64,000 nucleotides of DNA. It comes from Athripsodes cinereus (lineage: Eukaryota; Arthropoda; Insecta; Trichoptera; Leptoceridae). The DNA lies in contig OX388306.1 in NCBI GenBank assembly GCA_947579605.1, positions 2,356,001-2,420,000 on the forward strand, in the 5' to 3' direction. Under the pieces are notes generated by a model. The model did not search any database. It worked only from the letters and a program-made list of their open reading frames with translations, and was not told the DNA's origin. A program made the translations under genes and the position numbers. Numbering within the stretch: the stretch's first letter is position 1; each line of letters starts with the position of its first letter. Below are positions 20,239 to 31,116 of the stretch, one piece after another.

Positions 20239-20632
20239 CTTACACTGTTATTCACTGAGAAGAATTGTTGGTAAAACATTGCGAGATAGAGTGAAGAATG
20301 AGGATATCAGGAGAATGAGCGGATGTGAGAGGAGTGTTGTGGACAGAATGCGTGTAAACAAGTTGAGATGGTTTGGACATGTTGAGCGAATGCAAGATGA
20401 AAGGATGACGAAGAGGATATATTTATCTGAAAGAAGGGGTGTGAGGAAGCGCGGACGTCCAAGAACCACATGGCTTGATCACGTGGACCAAATTGAGTAA
20501 GAGAAATCGGCGTGCATGTATGAGAAACTGGATGAATTTAGAGGAAGCGAAAGAAGTATGTAAGGATAGATCTATATGGCGTTCCTTTTTCTCTGCCTAC
20601 CCCTTCTGGGACATGGTGTGAGGGTATAGGAT
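20239..20632 (+). repeat. RTE-B fragment
   Basis: The plus strand reads MRDRVKNEDIRRMSGCERSV (about 20279-20338), VDRMRVNKLRWFGHVERMQ, then RGVRKRGRPRTTWLDHVDQI. A deletion removes the KDGRVL segment at 20493, and the copy ends at GGGACATGGTGTGAGGGTAT. Not a functional gene. Confidence 0.75.
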
Positions 20633-20639
20633 AGAAGGT

Positions 20640-20830
20640 GTAGTATAGTACATTTATACAATTTGTGATGCACGCACATATACTAGACTTACATATCTTA
20701 CTCAACTTACAGCCGCCCTGAAGAATTCATGAGAAGAGGATCATGGCATTCATGGCACGTGTTTCTCGGAAGTCCGCGCTTCCTCACACCCTTTCTTTCT
20801 AGTACAAGAAGATCCTCTTTGTCGTCCTTC
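20640..20830 (-). repeat. RTE-B fragment
   Basis: Degenerate minus-oriented copy: TGTTTCTCGGAAGTCCGCGC, TTCCTCACACCCTTTCTTTC and the downstream TCCTCTTTGTCGTCC match the RTE-B segment encoding RKRGRPR. Confidence 0.6.
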
Positions 20831-21246
20831 TTTATTGCACGAAAATAACACTAAAATAATAGGTTTATTTGCAAAATTTAATATAAAGAGGCAATGATTT
20901 TATATGCTGACAACAAAGATTCTATTCTATTCAATTCTTCTCAAGACCATCCACTCGTTTGTGAGTGATTTAGGCCAACAAAGATATATACTGTATATCT
21001 ATGGCTGACTCTGATTATATATTTATGTGCTTGGATGATTGTGTGTAAGTAATTATGTATAATGAGCCTAGATGTAAGCATTTTTTTGTAACATTTATTT
21101 ATTGTTTTAAATGTACCTACCTATTTCTTTGTAATCTTATGAGCGAAACACTGTTTCTTTAAGATGATAAAATAATTATATTGAAAATACAAAAAAAAAG
21201 TGCTCTTTGAAATGTGCTCCTGTAAAGTTTGCTTCTTCTATTAGGT

Positions 21247-21485
21247 ACTACACCATCACGGCATATCCCACAAGTGGGGTAGCTAGCAGATCGGCTGCAT
21301 GTAATAAATTTGCAAGCCGTCTACTCTGTGCCAACAAAAAATGAGACATTCTGTAGAGGTGGAAAACCTCATCGCTGAATTTGTGATATAAATTTCTTTA
21401 TTGTTTCGAACACCTGCCTTTTACAGGACAATCTAAAAGTTACGGAAAAAAGTAAGAGACCAATTTTTTGCCGGGTGCTCCACGG
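21247..21485 (-). repeat. Family C, near full length
   Basis: Runs from ACCATCACGGCATATCCCAC through CTCATCGCTGAATTTG and CACCTGCCTTTTACAGGACA to CCGGGTGCTCCACGG, the full set of family landmarks in minus orientation. No coding capacity, no TIRs and no obvious Pol III boxes; classification unknown. Confidence 0.75.
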
Positions 21486-22690
21486 TTTAAATATTTATTT
21501 ATTGTTGTAAATATACCTATTTGTTTGTAATCTTATGAGCAAAACACTGTTTTTTTTAGATGATTAAAAAATATACTGACCAAAAACAAAAAATAAAAAT
21601 GCTTTTTGAAATGTGCTCCAGTAAAGTTTGCTTCTTTGAACTTATTATTAGGTATCAACTTTTGCCATAGTACCATGATATAACCACGTATTATAATATA
21701 TTATTATATAGGCATGAGGACAGTTTCAGCTTATTTAAGCTCAATAAGAACTTTTCTGAGAAAAGGATTGCATAAGAGAAAATCTAACAATTGGTTCATA
21801 TAATAAAATAAATAAGTAATAACTGAAACATATTGCGTCCAGTTATTTATGCACTATTTCCAGAAACGGGTATTCTATCTGCTCTAGAATCACACAAATA
21901 GTCAAAATAAACGAAAACAATTGGAAGCAGTACCGCTAGAGCAGCATCGAGGGTGAAAAGAAGAAAAAAGGGTGTTGTACATCTCACTCTTTCAACATTA
22001 TTTTTCACACATTTTTATCCCTTTCGTTTATAAGTTTAGAAAACAATGAAAAATAGCTGTATGAAGTTGGTACTTGGTAGTATGTATATAGAACGGGTTA
22101 CTTTTTTCATGATTTTTTTTTTTGTTAACGGGTAGAAAGAGAGAGATGTATGGGTGAAAAAAAATACAAAACAAATGACAGACGAAATAAATAGAAGTGA
22201 ACAAATAGTACAACAGTTATGGATATACCTACATAGATCTGGCAGACTTATAATTATTACTCTTATGCTATTGGCTATTGCTTATGTAAAACTAGCTAAA
22301 ATCCCGTCTTCTCTCGGGAATAAAAATCAAATTATCAATTCAATATACATAATGAAATTTAAAAAGAAAAACTATACAATACCGATGAGAGTTTTGAGAA
22401 AACAGTTGAAATGAGATGCTTTTAACTTTTAACTTATATTTTTTTTACTATTTGTACTCGTAGTTCACTTTAAAAGACGATGTTCTTGATTTTTTTAGTA
22501 AATTGTGATACTTTTTCTCTTCTTACTCCTTCTTGCATTCCATTCAAGATTGTAGAAACATTATAGAAACACATGTCACTCGAAAAATCAATTTTCTTTT
22601 GGACCTGCAGGACATTCGTGAGGCAAGGAGGAGGGTGTTTCGTTTCTATCATTAAAATGATAGAAACGTGTTTTAAATTTTGAATTTCAT
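21486..22690. other. Unassigned sequence
   Basis: AT-rich, no recognisable exon or repeat. A short palindromic patch (TTTCTATCATTAAAATGATAGAAA) lies at 22643-22666. Confidence 0.45.
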
Positions 22691-22699
22691 GTCTGACAT

Positions 22700-22942
22700 T
22701 GAATTTGTTTGTGTTGTGGTTTTAAATTAAAAAAATAAATTCTGTAATTTTATTTTTAAATTTTAATATCTTTTATATAATTTCTATTACATTGTCTTTT
22801 ATATGTTTTTATATCATTGAGATTTGAGTGTGTTTGTGTTGTGTTTTCAATTTTATTGTTGTGGAAATTGTTTATGTATATGTATCATGTAATAAGGGCT
22901 TTTTGCCGTAGAATGAATAAATAAATAAATAAATAAAATTAT
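22700..22942 (+). repeat. Non-LTR 3' end with (TAAA)n tail
   Basis: Ends TAATAAGGGCTTTTTGCCGT, then AGAATG and a (AATA)n run. The same 'ggct-(tt)-gccgtg' 3' signature precedes TAAA tails at 28835, 29480 and 31360, defining one family of 5'-truncated non-LTR 3' UTRs. Confidence 0.6.
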
Positions 22943-23866
22943 CATAAAACAACAATCAATCGATGTCCTTCAAGTATATACTGTTTTACAAACTTTATCA
23001 ACCAACGTTAGTTTAAAACTGGCTGATATGAAATCACACAAAAAAAAGCAAAATTTGATCGGCCGCATTACCGATTTTTTCTTTGAATTACCAATCTAGT
23101 ATATCTTTCCTGGCAACATCCTAAAAAGATTGAAAGTCGAAGGAAAAAAGGAATAATATTTTTTGTCTTGTAAAAAATAATAATTACTTACGTTAAAGTG
23201 CAATAAATTGAATAGGTACGTATACATAGACAAACACACATAAGAACATATTGCAATATTTATGAAATTATTTTTACTGTAATTATTAGTTATTTTGCGT
23301 TAGTTACCATTTCGAATATACACAAAGTCCCGACAGTTATAAATAATGTTTTCAATTTCTTTTGTCATTATTTGACGATAATAATTATCCCTAGAACTGG
23401 GATAATAGAAATTGACTTCGACTCATTTTGTGTGACGAAAGAAAGCCTTGTTTTGTGCAAACAAACAAACAATGATTGTATTTTCTACACAATGCGTTGA
23501 TACGCGTGCCGTAGTCTATTTTTGTGCATTTTTTTTGTGCTAAATTACATTTTGTTTCTAAGTAATGATAATTATAACGTCAACAAATGGTTTAAAAACA
23601 CAAATAGTAATATTAATGAGTCAAAAATGCCGCATATTTTTTCTTCTTTCTTCACTCATTGTTCCAATGTGTCTAGTGTCTAAAATAATTTGAATTTATT
23701 TTACAAATTAGCGTGAATAATTTTTATATATTTATTTATTCACAAAATGTGTGTGTATTCACAAAATTTATTTATTCACAAATTACGTAGGGTACTTATA
23801 TTACCTACTATTCATCCCGCGAATATACAATACTCGCCCATCGGACAAATTTATTTGTTCTGAAAT
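22943..23866. other. Unassigned AT-rich sequence
   Basis: Nothing recognisable on either strand. Confidence 0.45.
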
Positions 23867-23956
23867 AATGTTGGAGGAAGTGTGTAAAGATAGATCTGTT
23901 TGGCGCTCCGTTCTCTCTGCCTACCCCGCTTGTGACACGGCGTGAGGGTATAGTAT
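23867..23956 (+). repeat. RTE-B, minimal 3' end
   Basis: Encodes EEVCKDRSVWRSVLSAYPAC and ends with GACACGGCGTGAGGGTATAG. Only about 90 bp of the element remain. Confidence 0.7.
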
Positions 23957-24141
23957 AGTACAGTAAATAATGCTGTTTTGCTTTTTTCACTGTTTAATTT
24001 TTTCGTAGATGCCAACACTGGCATAGTTGTATTAGAATAGAGAGTCCAAATATTAAAAAAAAAAATCTTCACCTAAACGGATAAATAGGAGTTATAACTT
24101 TTCTACTTTTGAAGAGCAAACACTGTGGAAGTTCATATTGA

Positions 24142-24358
24142 TTTTTTGATAATAAACAATATAAATATAATTAAAAATCACTATTACTTTCACAAATTAT
24201 ATAAAGAGTTATAAGTACTTTTCGGACATCCGTCCATCATCAGTTCTAAGTTGTTACTGATGATGGACGGATGTCCGAAAAGTACTTATAACTCTTTATA
24301 TAATTTGTGAAAGTAATAGTGTTTTTTAATTATATTTATATTGTTTATTATCAAAAAA
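24142..24358. mobile_element. Fold-back element, ~103-bp near-identical arms
   Basis: Left arm 24142-24244 and right arm 24256-24358 are reverse complements over almost their whole length, around an 11-bp loop (TCTAAGTTGTT). The innermost part (ACTGATGATGGACGGATGTC) is GC-richer; the outer part is AT-rich. It would form a hairpin of about 100 bp. No clear target duplication or coding sequence. Confidence 0.85.
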
Positions 24359-24619
24359 AAATAGGAGTTCTTGGACTCCTGAAATATCCGAGAAATAAAG
24401 ATATTTCAACACTGTTTAATTTTTTTGTGCAATAAAGATTTTTAATATTATTATTATGAATTGAATAAAATTCAAAATTTTCATAATTTTCTAAATTATT
24501 TTAGATAATTTCAAACCATTTGTAAACCAGAAGGCACAGTTTGTGTTGGATCCTTTCACCTACTCAACTTTTCCGGTATAGGCGTATAAGTAATATGGAA
24601 ATTTAGCAGCCTTATTGAA

Positions 24620-24915
24620 TGTCATTTGTATATATGGACGATTTGTAAAGCGCCCATTACTCACAATATGACCTCAAGGGCGCCGTATACTTACCGCGTC
24701 CATCATCCGAAACTCCCATCAAAAAGGTGCGTCTACAGCCTTCTTCTAAAGCTCTCTTCATTCACCTCCTCTCAGCTTGTTCCAGCATTTGGGACCCGCA
24801 ACACTGAATGCTCTATCTCCAAAGCCTGTCCTACGAGATCGAGATGACTCAATTAGTCTGCCTTTTGGCTCACACTGTGCTGAGCTAAGCATCAGCCGTC
24901 TTTCACTGATGGTCT
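24620..24915 (-). repeat. CR1-3p fragment
   Basis: On the minus strand: ESSRSRRTGFGDRAFSVAGP, then a W/C-N-K-L motif, and FRRRLYT-like residues, the C-terminus of a CR1-group RT. The 3' UTR gives GGGCGCTTTACAAATCG (complement near 24640). Confidence 0.7.
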
Positions 24916-25029
24916 CGATCTCCGACACATCTCCGACAAATAAGACAAAAATACATATTTTGTAGGCGGTTCAATTGGAGCTAGCTATGGTAGTTCTATT
25001 ATAAAGAATATTGCAGTAATTGACATATA

Positions 25030-25480
25030 ATACATACATACCATCACGCCGCTTCCCTTGCGGGGTAGGCAGAAAGGATCGAGCGCCACTTCCTTCTATC
25101 CTTGCATACATCTTTCGCTTCCGTCACTGTCATACAATTCCTCATGCATGCTCTTCTGTTCAATGAGCTCAACACGTGACCGTCTTGTAGGATTTGATTT
25201 AAATGATCTTGCCATTTGATTCTCGGACGTCCACGTCTCCGAGCACCATTCCTCTCAGCCAAATATATCTTCTTGGTCATTCTGTCCTCATTCATTCTTT
25301 CCACGTGCCCAAACCATCGTAACTTATTTACATTCATCCAGTGATATGTAATAGGAATTCTTATAACATATCTCTGCATTCATCCTTGTTATTACACCAA
25401 CTTTCATTCCACATTCCTTTCGTATATCACTGTTACGCACACGATCTCTCAGACTTTCAGACTTGACATATAATAGGTAT
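25030..25480 (-). pseudogene. RTE-A 3' fragment
   Basis: The minus strand reads NVNKLRWFGHVERMNEDRMT, KKIYLAERNGARRRGRPRIK, WQDHLNQILQDGHVLSSLNR and ends SILSAYPAREAA, the C-terminus of an RTE-like ORF2. Continuity upstream (CATTCCTTTCGTATATCACT, ACGATCTCTCAGACTTTC) is broken only by a 38-bp micro-insertion at 25339-25376. The 3' tail is a CATACATAC repeat. Confidence 0.8.
25339..25376. mobile_element. 38-bp TIR-only micro-insertion
   Basis: Two 19-bp inverted repeats, CAGTGATATGTAATAGGAA and (complement of the other end) CAGAGATATGTTATAAGAA, abut exactly, producing a central GAATTC. Perfect 8-bp duplication CATTCATC at 25331-25338 and 25377-25384. It sits in the RTE-A copy. This is the longest symmetric version of the micro-insertion family in the window. 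Confidence 0.88.
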
Positions 25481-25587
25481 TGTAACTAAATTGGTTGCTG
25501 TAATCTGTACTTACAGTTTACCTACAAAATCTAAAAAGTACCTAACTAGATTTTTGTGTGAAGCGTTGTTTTAATAATAATAATAAA

Positions 25588-26020
25588 TGTTATTATTATT
25601 ATTATTATTATTTGGGTGATTTGTAAAGCGCCGTTTTGTGAAAAAATCCACCTCAAAGGCGCTCTTTGCTAACTAAGGTTGTGTCTGTATTATTCCGTGA
25701 GATTTCTTGAATAGATAAGTCTTCAGTTGGTTCTTGAAACGAGATATGTCCTGCGTTTCTCTGATCATTTGTGGAAGCCTGTTCCAGACTACAGGTGCAG
25801 ATATTGCAAAAGCACACTCCACGTACACTGGTTTCGATACAGTACAGCAGGTCACCTCCAATTTAGTTGTAATATCTTGACAAGACCTCAGTGTTGTCTG
25901 TCTATGACTTAACGCCTGTCTACCGCAGAGTTCCATGATATATTCTGGGGCCATAGCATGAAGTGCCTTAAATACTGTCAAACACATTTTAAATTCGACT
26001 CTCTCCGAGCCAGTGAAGAG
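25588..26020 (-). repeat. CR1-3p fragment with (AAT)n tail
   Basis: The minus strand reads MCLTVFKALHAMAPEYIMEL, AFAISAPVVWNRLPQMIRET and FKNQLKTYLFKKSHG. The 3' UTR complement holds GGCGCTTTACAAATCACCC and an (AAT)n tail at 25588-25612. It is the same family as the longer copy at 48573-49560 and nearly identical to it; it carries a 3-bp insertion relative to that copy. Confidence 0.85.
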
Positions 26021-26674
26021 ATTGAAGGGTTATATCTGCAAAATATAGAGTTACAATTCAAGACTTTTGTAAAAATATGGATTGATGCTATGTTGATGTT
26101 GCAAAAAAAATCCTTTTGTAATGTTGGAGTCACATAAACTAATAAAACAATAAAACTCCAGCATTGCGAAAAGAGTTGAAAACAATAATTTTGACACAAT
26201 AAAATAGAATACTGTAGGTATACTTTACAAATTTGCCGACCGTTATAATATTGCACTAATAATAAAATTTTATTATCATTTTTAGCAAATTTCTAAAGAA
26301 TCTAACGGGTAAAACTTATTTATTTTTTACAACCCAGCCTTGAAACAAAACAAAAAAATAAACATTTTGCAACCCCTTGAAATTCAGGAGTATAGAATGA
26401 TAATAAACCAATCATTTTGAATTATGAATGTGCAATATATATTATTATTTTTTTTGCAAGGGTTGGAAGATATTCCTCGGAATTTTTTTACAGTTATGCC
26501 GCAATTTTTACAATGAAAAGCCGTTAGATCTGCAGATTTCTTTTATAGTTGTTGTGATAATTAAAAAAAAAATAACTCAAAAACAGTAAATAAATATGTT
26601 ATGTACCTAAGTAGGTGTTCATTTGATTTTTTGCAGAAATTTGACTGCATTTTATTTTAATGTATAACAGATCC
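26021..26674. other. Unassigned AT-rich sequence
   Basis: No recognisable content. Confidence 0.45.
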
Positions 26675-27160
26675 TTCTGAATCGTCTCCAAATGGCCTTT
26701 AATGCTGCTGCCAGGACCATCTATAGAGAGAACAAGCGCTGCCACATCACACCACTGCTTAAGGAGCTACACTGGCTTAGAGTCCCAGAGAGAGTAGAGT
26801 TCAAACTGTGCCTCTTGCCTTGCCTTGAACGGCACAGCACCTCTATGCCTCGCTGAGCTATGTCCCCTCGACGAAACTCTGAGGCGACCACTGCGATCAG
26901 CTTCCACCGCTGTTAACAAGCTTGTGGAGCCCAACAGGGCAAACACTTCCAAATTCGCAGAGAGGGGCTTTAGCATTGCGGGGCCAACTGCCTGGAACCG
27001 ATTACCAGCAGATTTAAGAAAGAACCAGCCCACTGCAACGTTCAGGAGTAAGCTGAAAACACTGCTTTTCAAGAAAAGTCATGGCGCCCTTGAGATGGTC
27101 ACGGATCATTAAACGGCGCCAAATATAAATTGTCTTTATTATTATTATTATTATTATTAT
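26675..27160 (+). repeat. CR1-3p fragment with (ATT)n tail
   Basis: The plus strand reads ARTIYRENKRCHITPLLKEL, HWLRVPERVEFKLC, then after a frameshift LNGTAPLCLAELC, GFSIAGPTAWNRLPADLRKN and FRSKLKTLLFKKSHGALEM. This is the RT C-terminus of a CR1-group element, ending at a (TTA)n run near 27137-27161. One frameshift lies near 26820. Confidence 0.82.
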
Positions 27161-27277
27161 TAGATAGATGTTCTCCACTTGTCATAAAAAGATAAGGTAT
27201 GAAATTGTCAGCCTCATAAATATATTCATGCTTTCTGATGACTTATGGGTAAACTTTAAGAAGGTAATATAATTTAG

Positions 27278-27660
27278 CATTTGTTTTATTTATTTCGCTA
27301 TGGAATTCTACTACCTAAACACCGACACACTGAATGAATGTATAATTATGTATTTATACATGTGATAGGCTTATGCCGTGACTTTTTGTAAAATATTGAT
27401 ATACCACTATTATTTTATTACCCCCAACGTCAGCTATCACCCTGTCGTAGGATTCTACTTATTCTTTACTACTTTTTATTTTAATACCATCACGGAAGTA
27501 TGGTAGCCAGCGTGCATGTAGGAAAGCAGTTTGGTTAGTTGGAAGAAATCGCGCCTCTGTGATGAACTCGCCCTCTGTATATTGTTTGTATTTGCTTAAA
27601 ATGTATTCACTGTGTCGGTGTTTAGGTAGTAGAATTCCATATCGAAAAAATAAAACATGT
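27278..27660. mobile_element. TIR element with ~58-bp inverted repeats
   Basis: Left repeat (about 27278-27340) contains ATGGAATTCTACTACCTAAA and CACCGACACACTGAAT. The right repeat (27602-27660) is its complement, extending to the outer TTTTATT(T/A)TTTCG. The interior carries a GGTTAGTTGGAAGAAATCGC hairpin-type non-LTR 3' fragment at 27533-27600. One terminal repeat also occurs at 38075-38112. Confidence 0.75.
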
Positions 27661-27799
27661 CAATCAGGATTGACAATGTCCTCATAAGACGAAAGACGTC
27701 TCTCTCACAAAATAAAATCTTTAGTAGAATTTTTATTTTTGTTTTATTTTGCCTGTTTTATTTTTTTGCTTAAAATGTAATTTTATGTAAATTTGCTTG

Positions 27800-28158
27800 T
27801 AATTGAGTAAATTTGAGAAGAATGTTGTTGATAAAATGTGTATATGTAAATAAGTGGCGATGGTTTGGACAAGTGGAGCGAATAGACGATGAAAGGATGA
27901 CGAAGATGGTGTATTTGTCTGAAAGAGGGGATTCGAGAGAACGCGGACGTCCAAGATCCACGTGGATCAAATTCTCAAGGACGGTCGCGTGTTGAGTAAG
28001 AGGAATCGGTGTGAATGTATGAGAAACTGGATGAATGTAGACGTAGCGAAAGAAGTATGTAAGAACATTGATATAACATATCACTGTGTAAGAATGATCT
28101 ATATGTCGTTCCGTTCTCTCTGCCTATCCCACCTGGGATACGGCGTGTGGGTAAAGTA
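27800..28158 (+). repeat. RTE-B 3' fragment
   Basis: The plus strand reads KWRWFGQVERIDDERMTKMV and YLSERGDSRERGRPRST; a gap follows, then MDQILKDGRVLSKRNRCECM and RNWMNVDVAKEVCKN. It ends at the GGATACGGCGTGTGGGTA terminus. A 21-bp micro-insertion interrupts it at 28066-28086. Confidence 0.78.
28066..28086. mobile_element. 21-bp hAT-end micro-insertion
   Basis: CATTGATATAACATATCACTG-type sequence whose ends are inverted (CATTGATAT / ATATCACTG). Perfect 8-bp duplication TGTAAGAA at 28058-28065 and 28087-28094, within an RTE-B copy that otherwise reads straight through. Confidence 0.8.
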
Positions 28159-28800
28159 TAGTTGTAACTATAGTAGAAAGGAACGATTGTTTCTATTTAT
28201 AAATGTGCAGATAAAGAAGAGTCTATGACTCCTAAGATATTTATCTGGGTATGAGGTGGGTCTCTCGCTTCAGTGTTTCTATTTATCTAATCACGGAAAT
28301 CTATTACTTCTATTATGCATCAACCATTGAAACCACGTAAATTAATAAATACCTACACTGTTTATTATTGCTAGTATTGTAATAATATTATTCACAATAA
28401 AATGACATACAAACAAATTATCTAATTAAAATATTCTTCAATTTATTTTGCGGTTGCACGGACATTGTTTAGATAGTTATTAATATTGAACTAGTATTTA
28501 AAACCTTAGTTAATATTATGTTCCTAAATAATATAGAGAGGTTAAGTGTTTTCTTTTGAATATTTTTAATTAAATTGTTTTTTAATATAAAAATTAAAAA
28601 AAATCGTTGCTTTGAAATTCCTGTGGTCAAAACACTTATTAAATTTTACAATAAAAGTTATGATGTGTTGTTTAATACTTGTTATGTTACATAATGTGTT
28701 TTATATTTTATATATTTTGTTTTAATACTCTCGTTTTCTATTAATCTAATTGTTTGTGTATTTTTTTTAAGTGATCGTACCTTTGTATACTACATGTATT
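28159..28800. other. Unassigned AT-rich sequence
   Basis: No exon or repeat recognised with confidence. The right part may be 3' UTR of the non-LTR tail that follows. Confidence 0.4.
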
Positions 28801-28804
28801 GTAT

Positions 28805-28885
28805 GTATACAGGGGGTTAACATGTAAAAGGCTTTGGCCGTGAATATAATATGTAAATAAATAAATAAATATAATAAATAAATAT
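28805..28885 (+). repeat. Non-LTR 3' end with (AAAT)n tail
   Basis: Ends AACATGTAAAAGGCTTTGGC, then CGTGAATATAATATG and a TAAA-type run, the same 3' signature as 22890 and 29470. Confidence 0.65.
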
Positions 28886-29329
28886 TGTTTTAGTTTAATG
28901 TTTATGTACATATCGACTGTCCAGTTCCAAAACGTGACAAGTCGAAAATTTCATAACTCAACATGTAGGATTTTTTTGATTTAATTGGTATTATTTTTTG
29001 GTAGTATTTTTTTTATTATTTTTTTGGTCTTTTGTTATCTAAATTGCATCATTGTACTGTTTTTAGATTGTTTCCTTTATCTGGTGATAAAACATCATTG
29101 ATTATTTAAATTATAATTAACATTTTTCTATTTTATTATTGACGTTTTAATCTATTATAGACTAATTCTTACGACATTTCAACTATTGACTACATTTCTT
29201 ATGACATTTAAAATATTTGTACCATTTTCATAGTTTTTTTTTCTTTCTTCTATCTACTTGACATCTCCAAACTTAATTTTAATTCTTGACATATTGCTAA
29301 ACATTTCATTGACATTCTATACTATTTTA

Positions 29330-29496
29330 TGATTTGACTAAAATTATTGATATTTTGTATTGATTCCCATCTGTGTTTTTGTTTTTCGACAGTTTTTTGT
29401 TCTTACCTTGCTCCAGCAGTGTTTGTTGATGAGAAATTTGATATGTATGTTTTTTTGTATATTTTTAAAATGTAAAAGGCTCACGCCGTGGATTTG
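29330..29496 (+). repeat. Non-LTR 3' UTR end before a long TAAA array
   Basis: AATGTAAAAGGCTCACGCCG then TGGATTTG directly precedes the array. This is the 3' end of the 'ggct..gccgtg' family; no coding sequence remains. Confidence 0.55.
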
Positions 29497-29749
<253 letters not shown>

Positions 29750-29964
29750 TACAAACAATCAATGCCACTCCTTCAATTCCACAAATTTTACCGTTCCCTT
29801 TATAAATTACTTAAATATTAGTAGGTAATGGAAAAAAATGATTTACATATTTTCAATTCCACAAATAAATGTGAAAAAATAAAATAATAATTGTATTATT
29901 TTTAATAATTTATATTAAAAGTCATTGATATGATTTGATACTTATATTTTTTCGAATGTATGTA

Positions 29965-30238
29965 TGTTGCATGATTTATTCTGCGCCGTTTAATGGAGCA
30001 TCCATCTCAAGGGCGCGGGAAACTATCTTGGGAGAGCGATGTCTTCAATTTGCTCCTGAACGTTGTTATCGATTGGTTTTTACGAAGGTCCTCAAAGAGT
30101 TAGTTCCAGATGACGGGTCCTGCGACACCAAAAGCCCTATCATAGAAGCAGGACTTGTTTGCTCTATTGATCTCGTCCAGCATATTGGTGGATGTCTTAG
30201 CTGAGCATTGGGGTCTACTTGGAGTATGATGGTGTGAT
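29965..30238 (-). repeat. CR1-3p fragment
   Basis: GCGCCGTTTAATGGAGCATC marks the 3' UTR. Minus-strand translation gives a decayed WN.L.PEDL-like segment and FRSKLKT-like residues. Closely related copies lie at 37365 and 45287; the copies share the head TTTAATGGAGCATSCATC. Confidence 0.72.
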
Positions 30239-30284
30239 CAGTGATAGTAGGTATGGTATAAAGATATGGTATAACATATCACTT
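30239..30284. mobile_element. 46-bp hAT-end micro-insertion
   Basis: Begins CAGTGATAGTAGG and ends AACATATCACTT (last base differs from the usual G). Perfect 8-bp duplication GGTGTGAT at 30231-30238 and 30285-30292. The interior has a repeated TATGGTATAA motif not seen in the shorter copies. Confidence 0.78.
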
Positions 30285-30292
30285 GGTGTGAT

Positions 30293-30864
30293 ATTATGGC
30301 AGCGCTGTTCTAAATGCTCTACTTTCGATGTCCGGATAATGAAAACATAGAATATTTTGAAAGAGGATTTGAATTTGATACTTGTAAGACATTAATTACA
30401 CTTTTTGGCAAACTGCATTACATTAGCCATATCTATGTTAAACAAAACAAAACAAATTCCTTCCAAATTTAAACTTTCGTTTTGAGATCATAAATAATAA
30501 CAATTTAACCCTTTCAAACCCAAACACTCGTCCTTCAAACAAACTGCCGCTTCCATGGAAGTTGTTATTTTATTGCAGAGTATTATGAAATTATATTATT
30601 ATAAATTATAATATATAATTGTTTTGTTTTAAATTGGTCCATTTTGTGACAAGGAAAGGGTTTTTATTGGAGGATGTAAAGTGAAAACAAAAGACAGACG
30701 CATCTATTTTGCATCCGAAATTTTTAACTTTCAAACACGATGATTTAAGCCCCTATTTTGTGCGTTACAATTTTAACGGAGTCTTATTATTAGGTATATT
30801 TATATACCAAAGAGAAGTACTGTAAAATTGAATGACTGTTAAAATTATGTAGGTACATGCTATA
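30293..30864. other. Unassigned AT-rich sequence
   Basis: Nothing recognisable. Confidence 0.45.
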
Positions 30865-30990
30865 CTATACCCTCACGCCGTGTCCCGGGTGGGGTAGGCA
30901 GAGAGAACGGAACGCCATACATACCTACATACTTCTTTCGCTTCCTATACAATCATCCAGTTTCTCATACATGCACGCCGATAGATCTTG
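30865..30990 (-). repeat. RTE-B, short 3' fragment
   Basis: CCTCACGCCGTGTCCCGGGT, GGTAGGCAGAGAGAACGGAA and TTCTTTCGCTTCCTATACAA; the copy ends near ATGCACGCCGATAG, after about 125 bp. Confidence 0.72.
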
Positions 30991-31080
30991 CCTCTTATGT
31001 ATATCCCATACTTTTAAATCAATCTTTTTTTATTTCTTTTGTATTTACAAAGGTTTATATTCGGTATTTCAAAATATAAA

Positions 31081-31116
31081 AATAATGATCCTAAACCATA
31101 GTTTAGGATCATTATT
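31081..31116. other. Short hairpin
   Basis: AATAATGATCCTAAAC and GTTTAGGATCATTATT are exact complements around a 4-bp loop (CATA). It may be a terminator-like or foldback remnant; function unknown. Confidence 0.6.
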
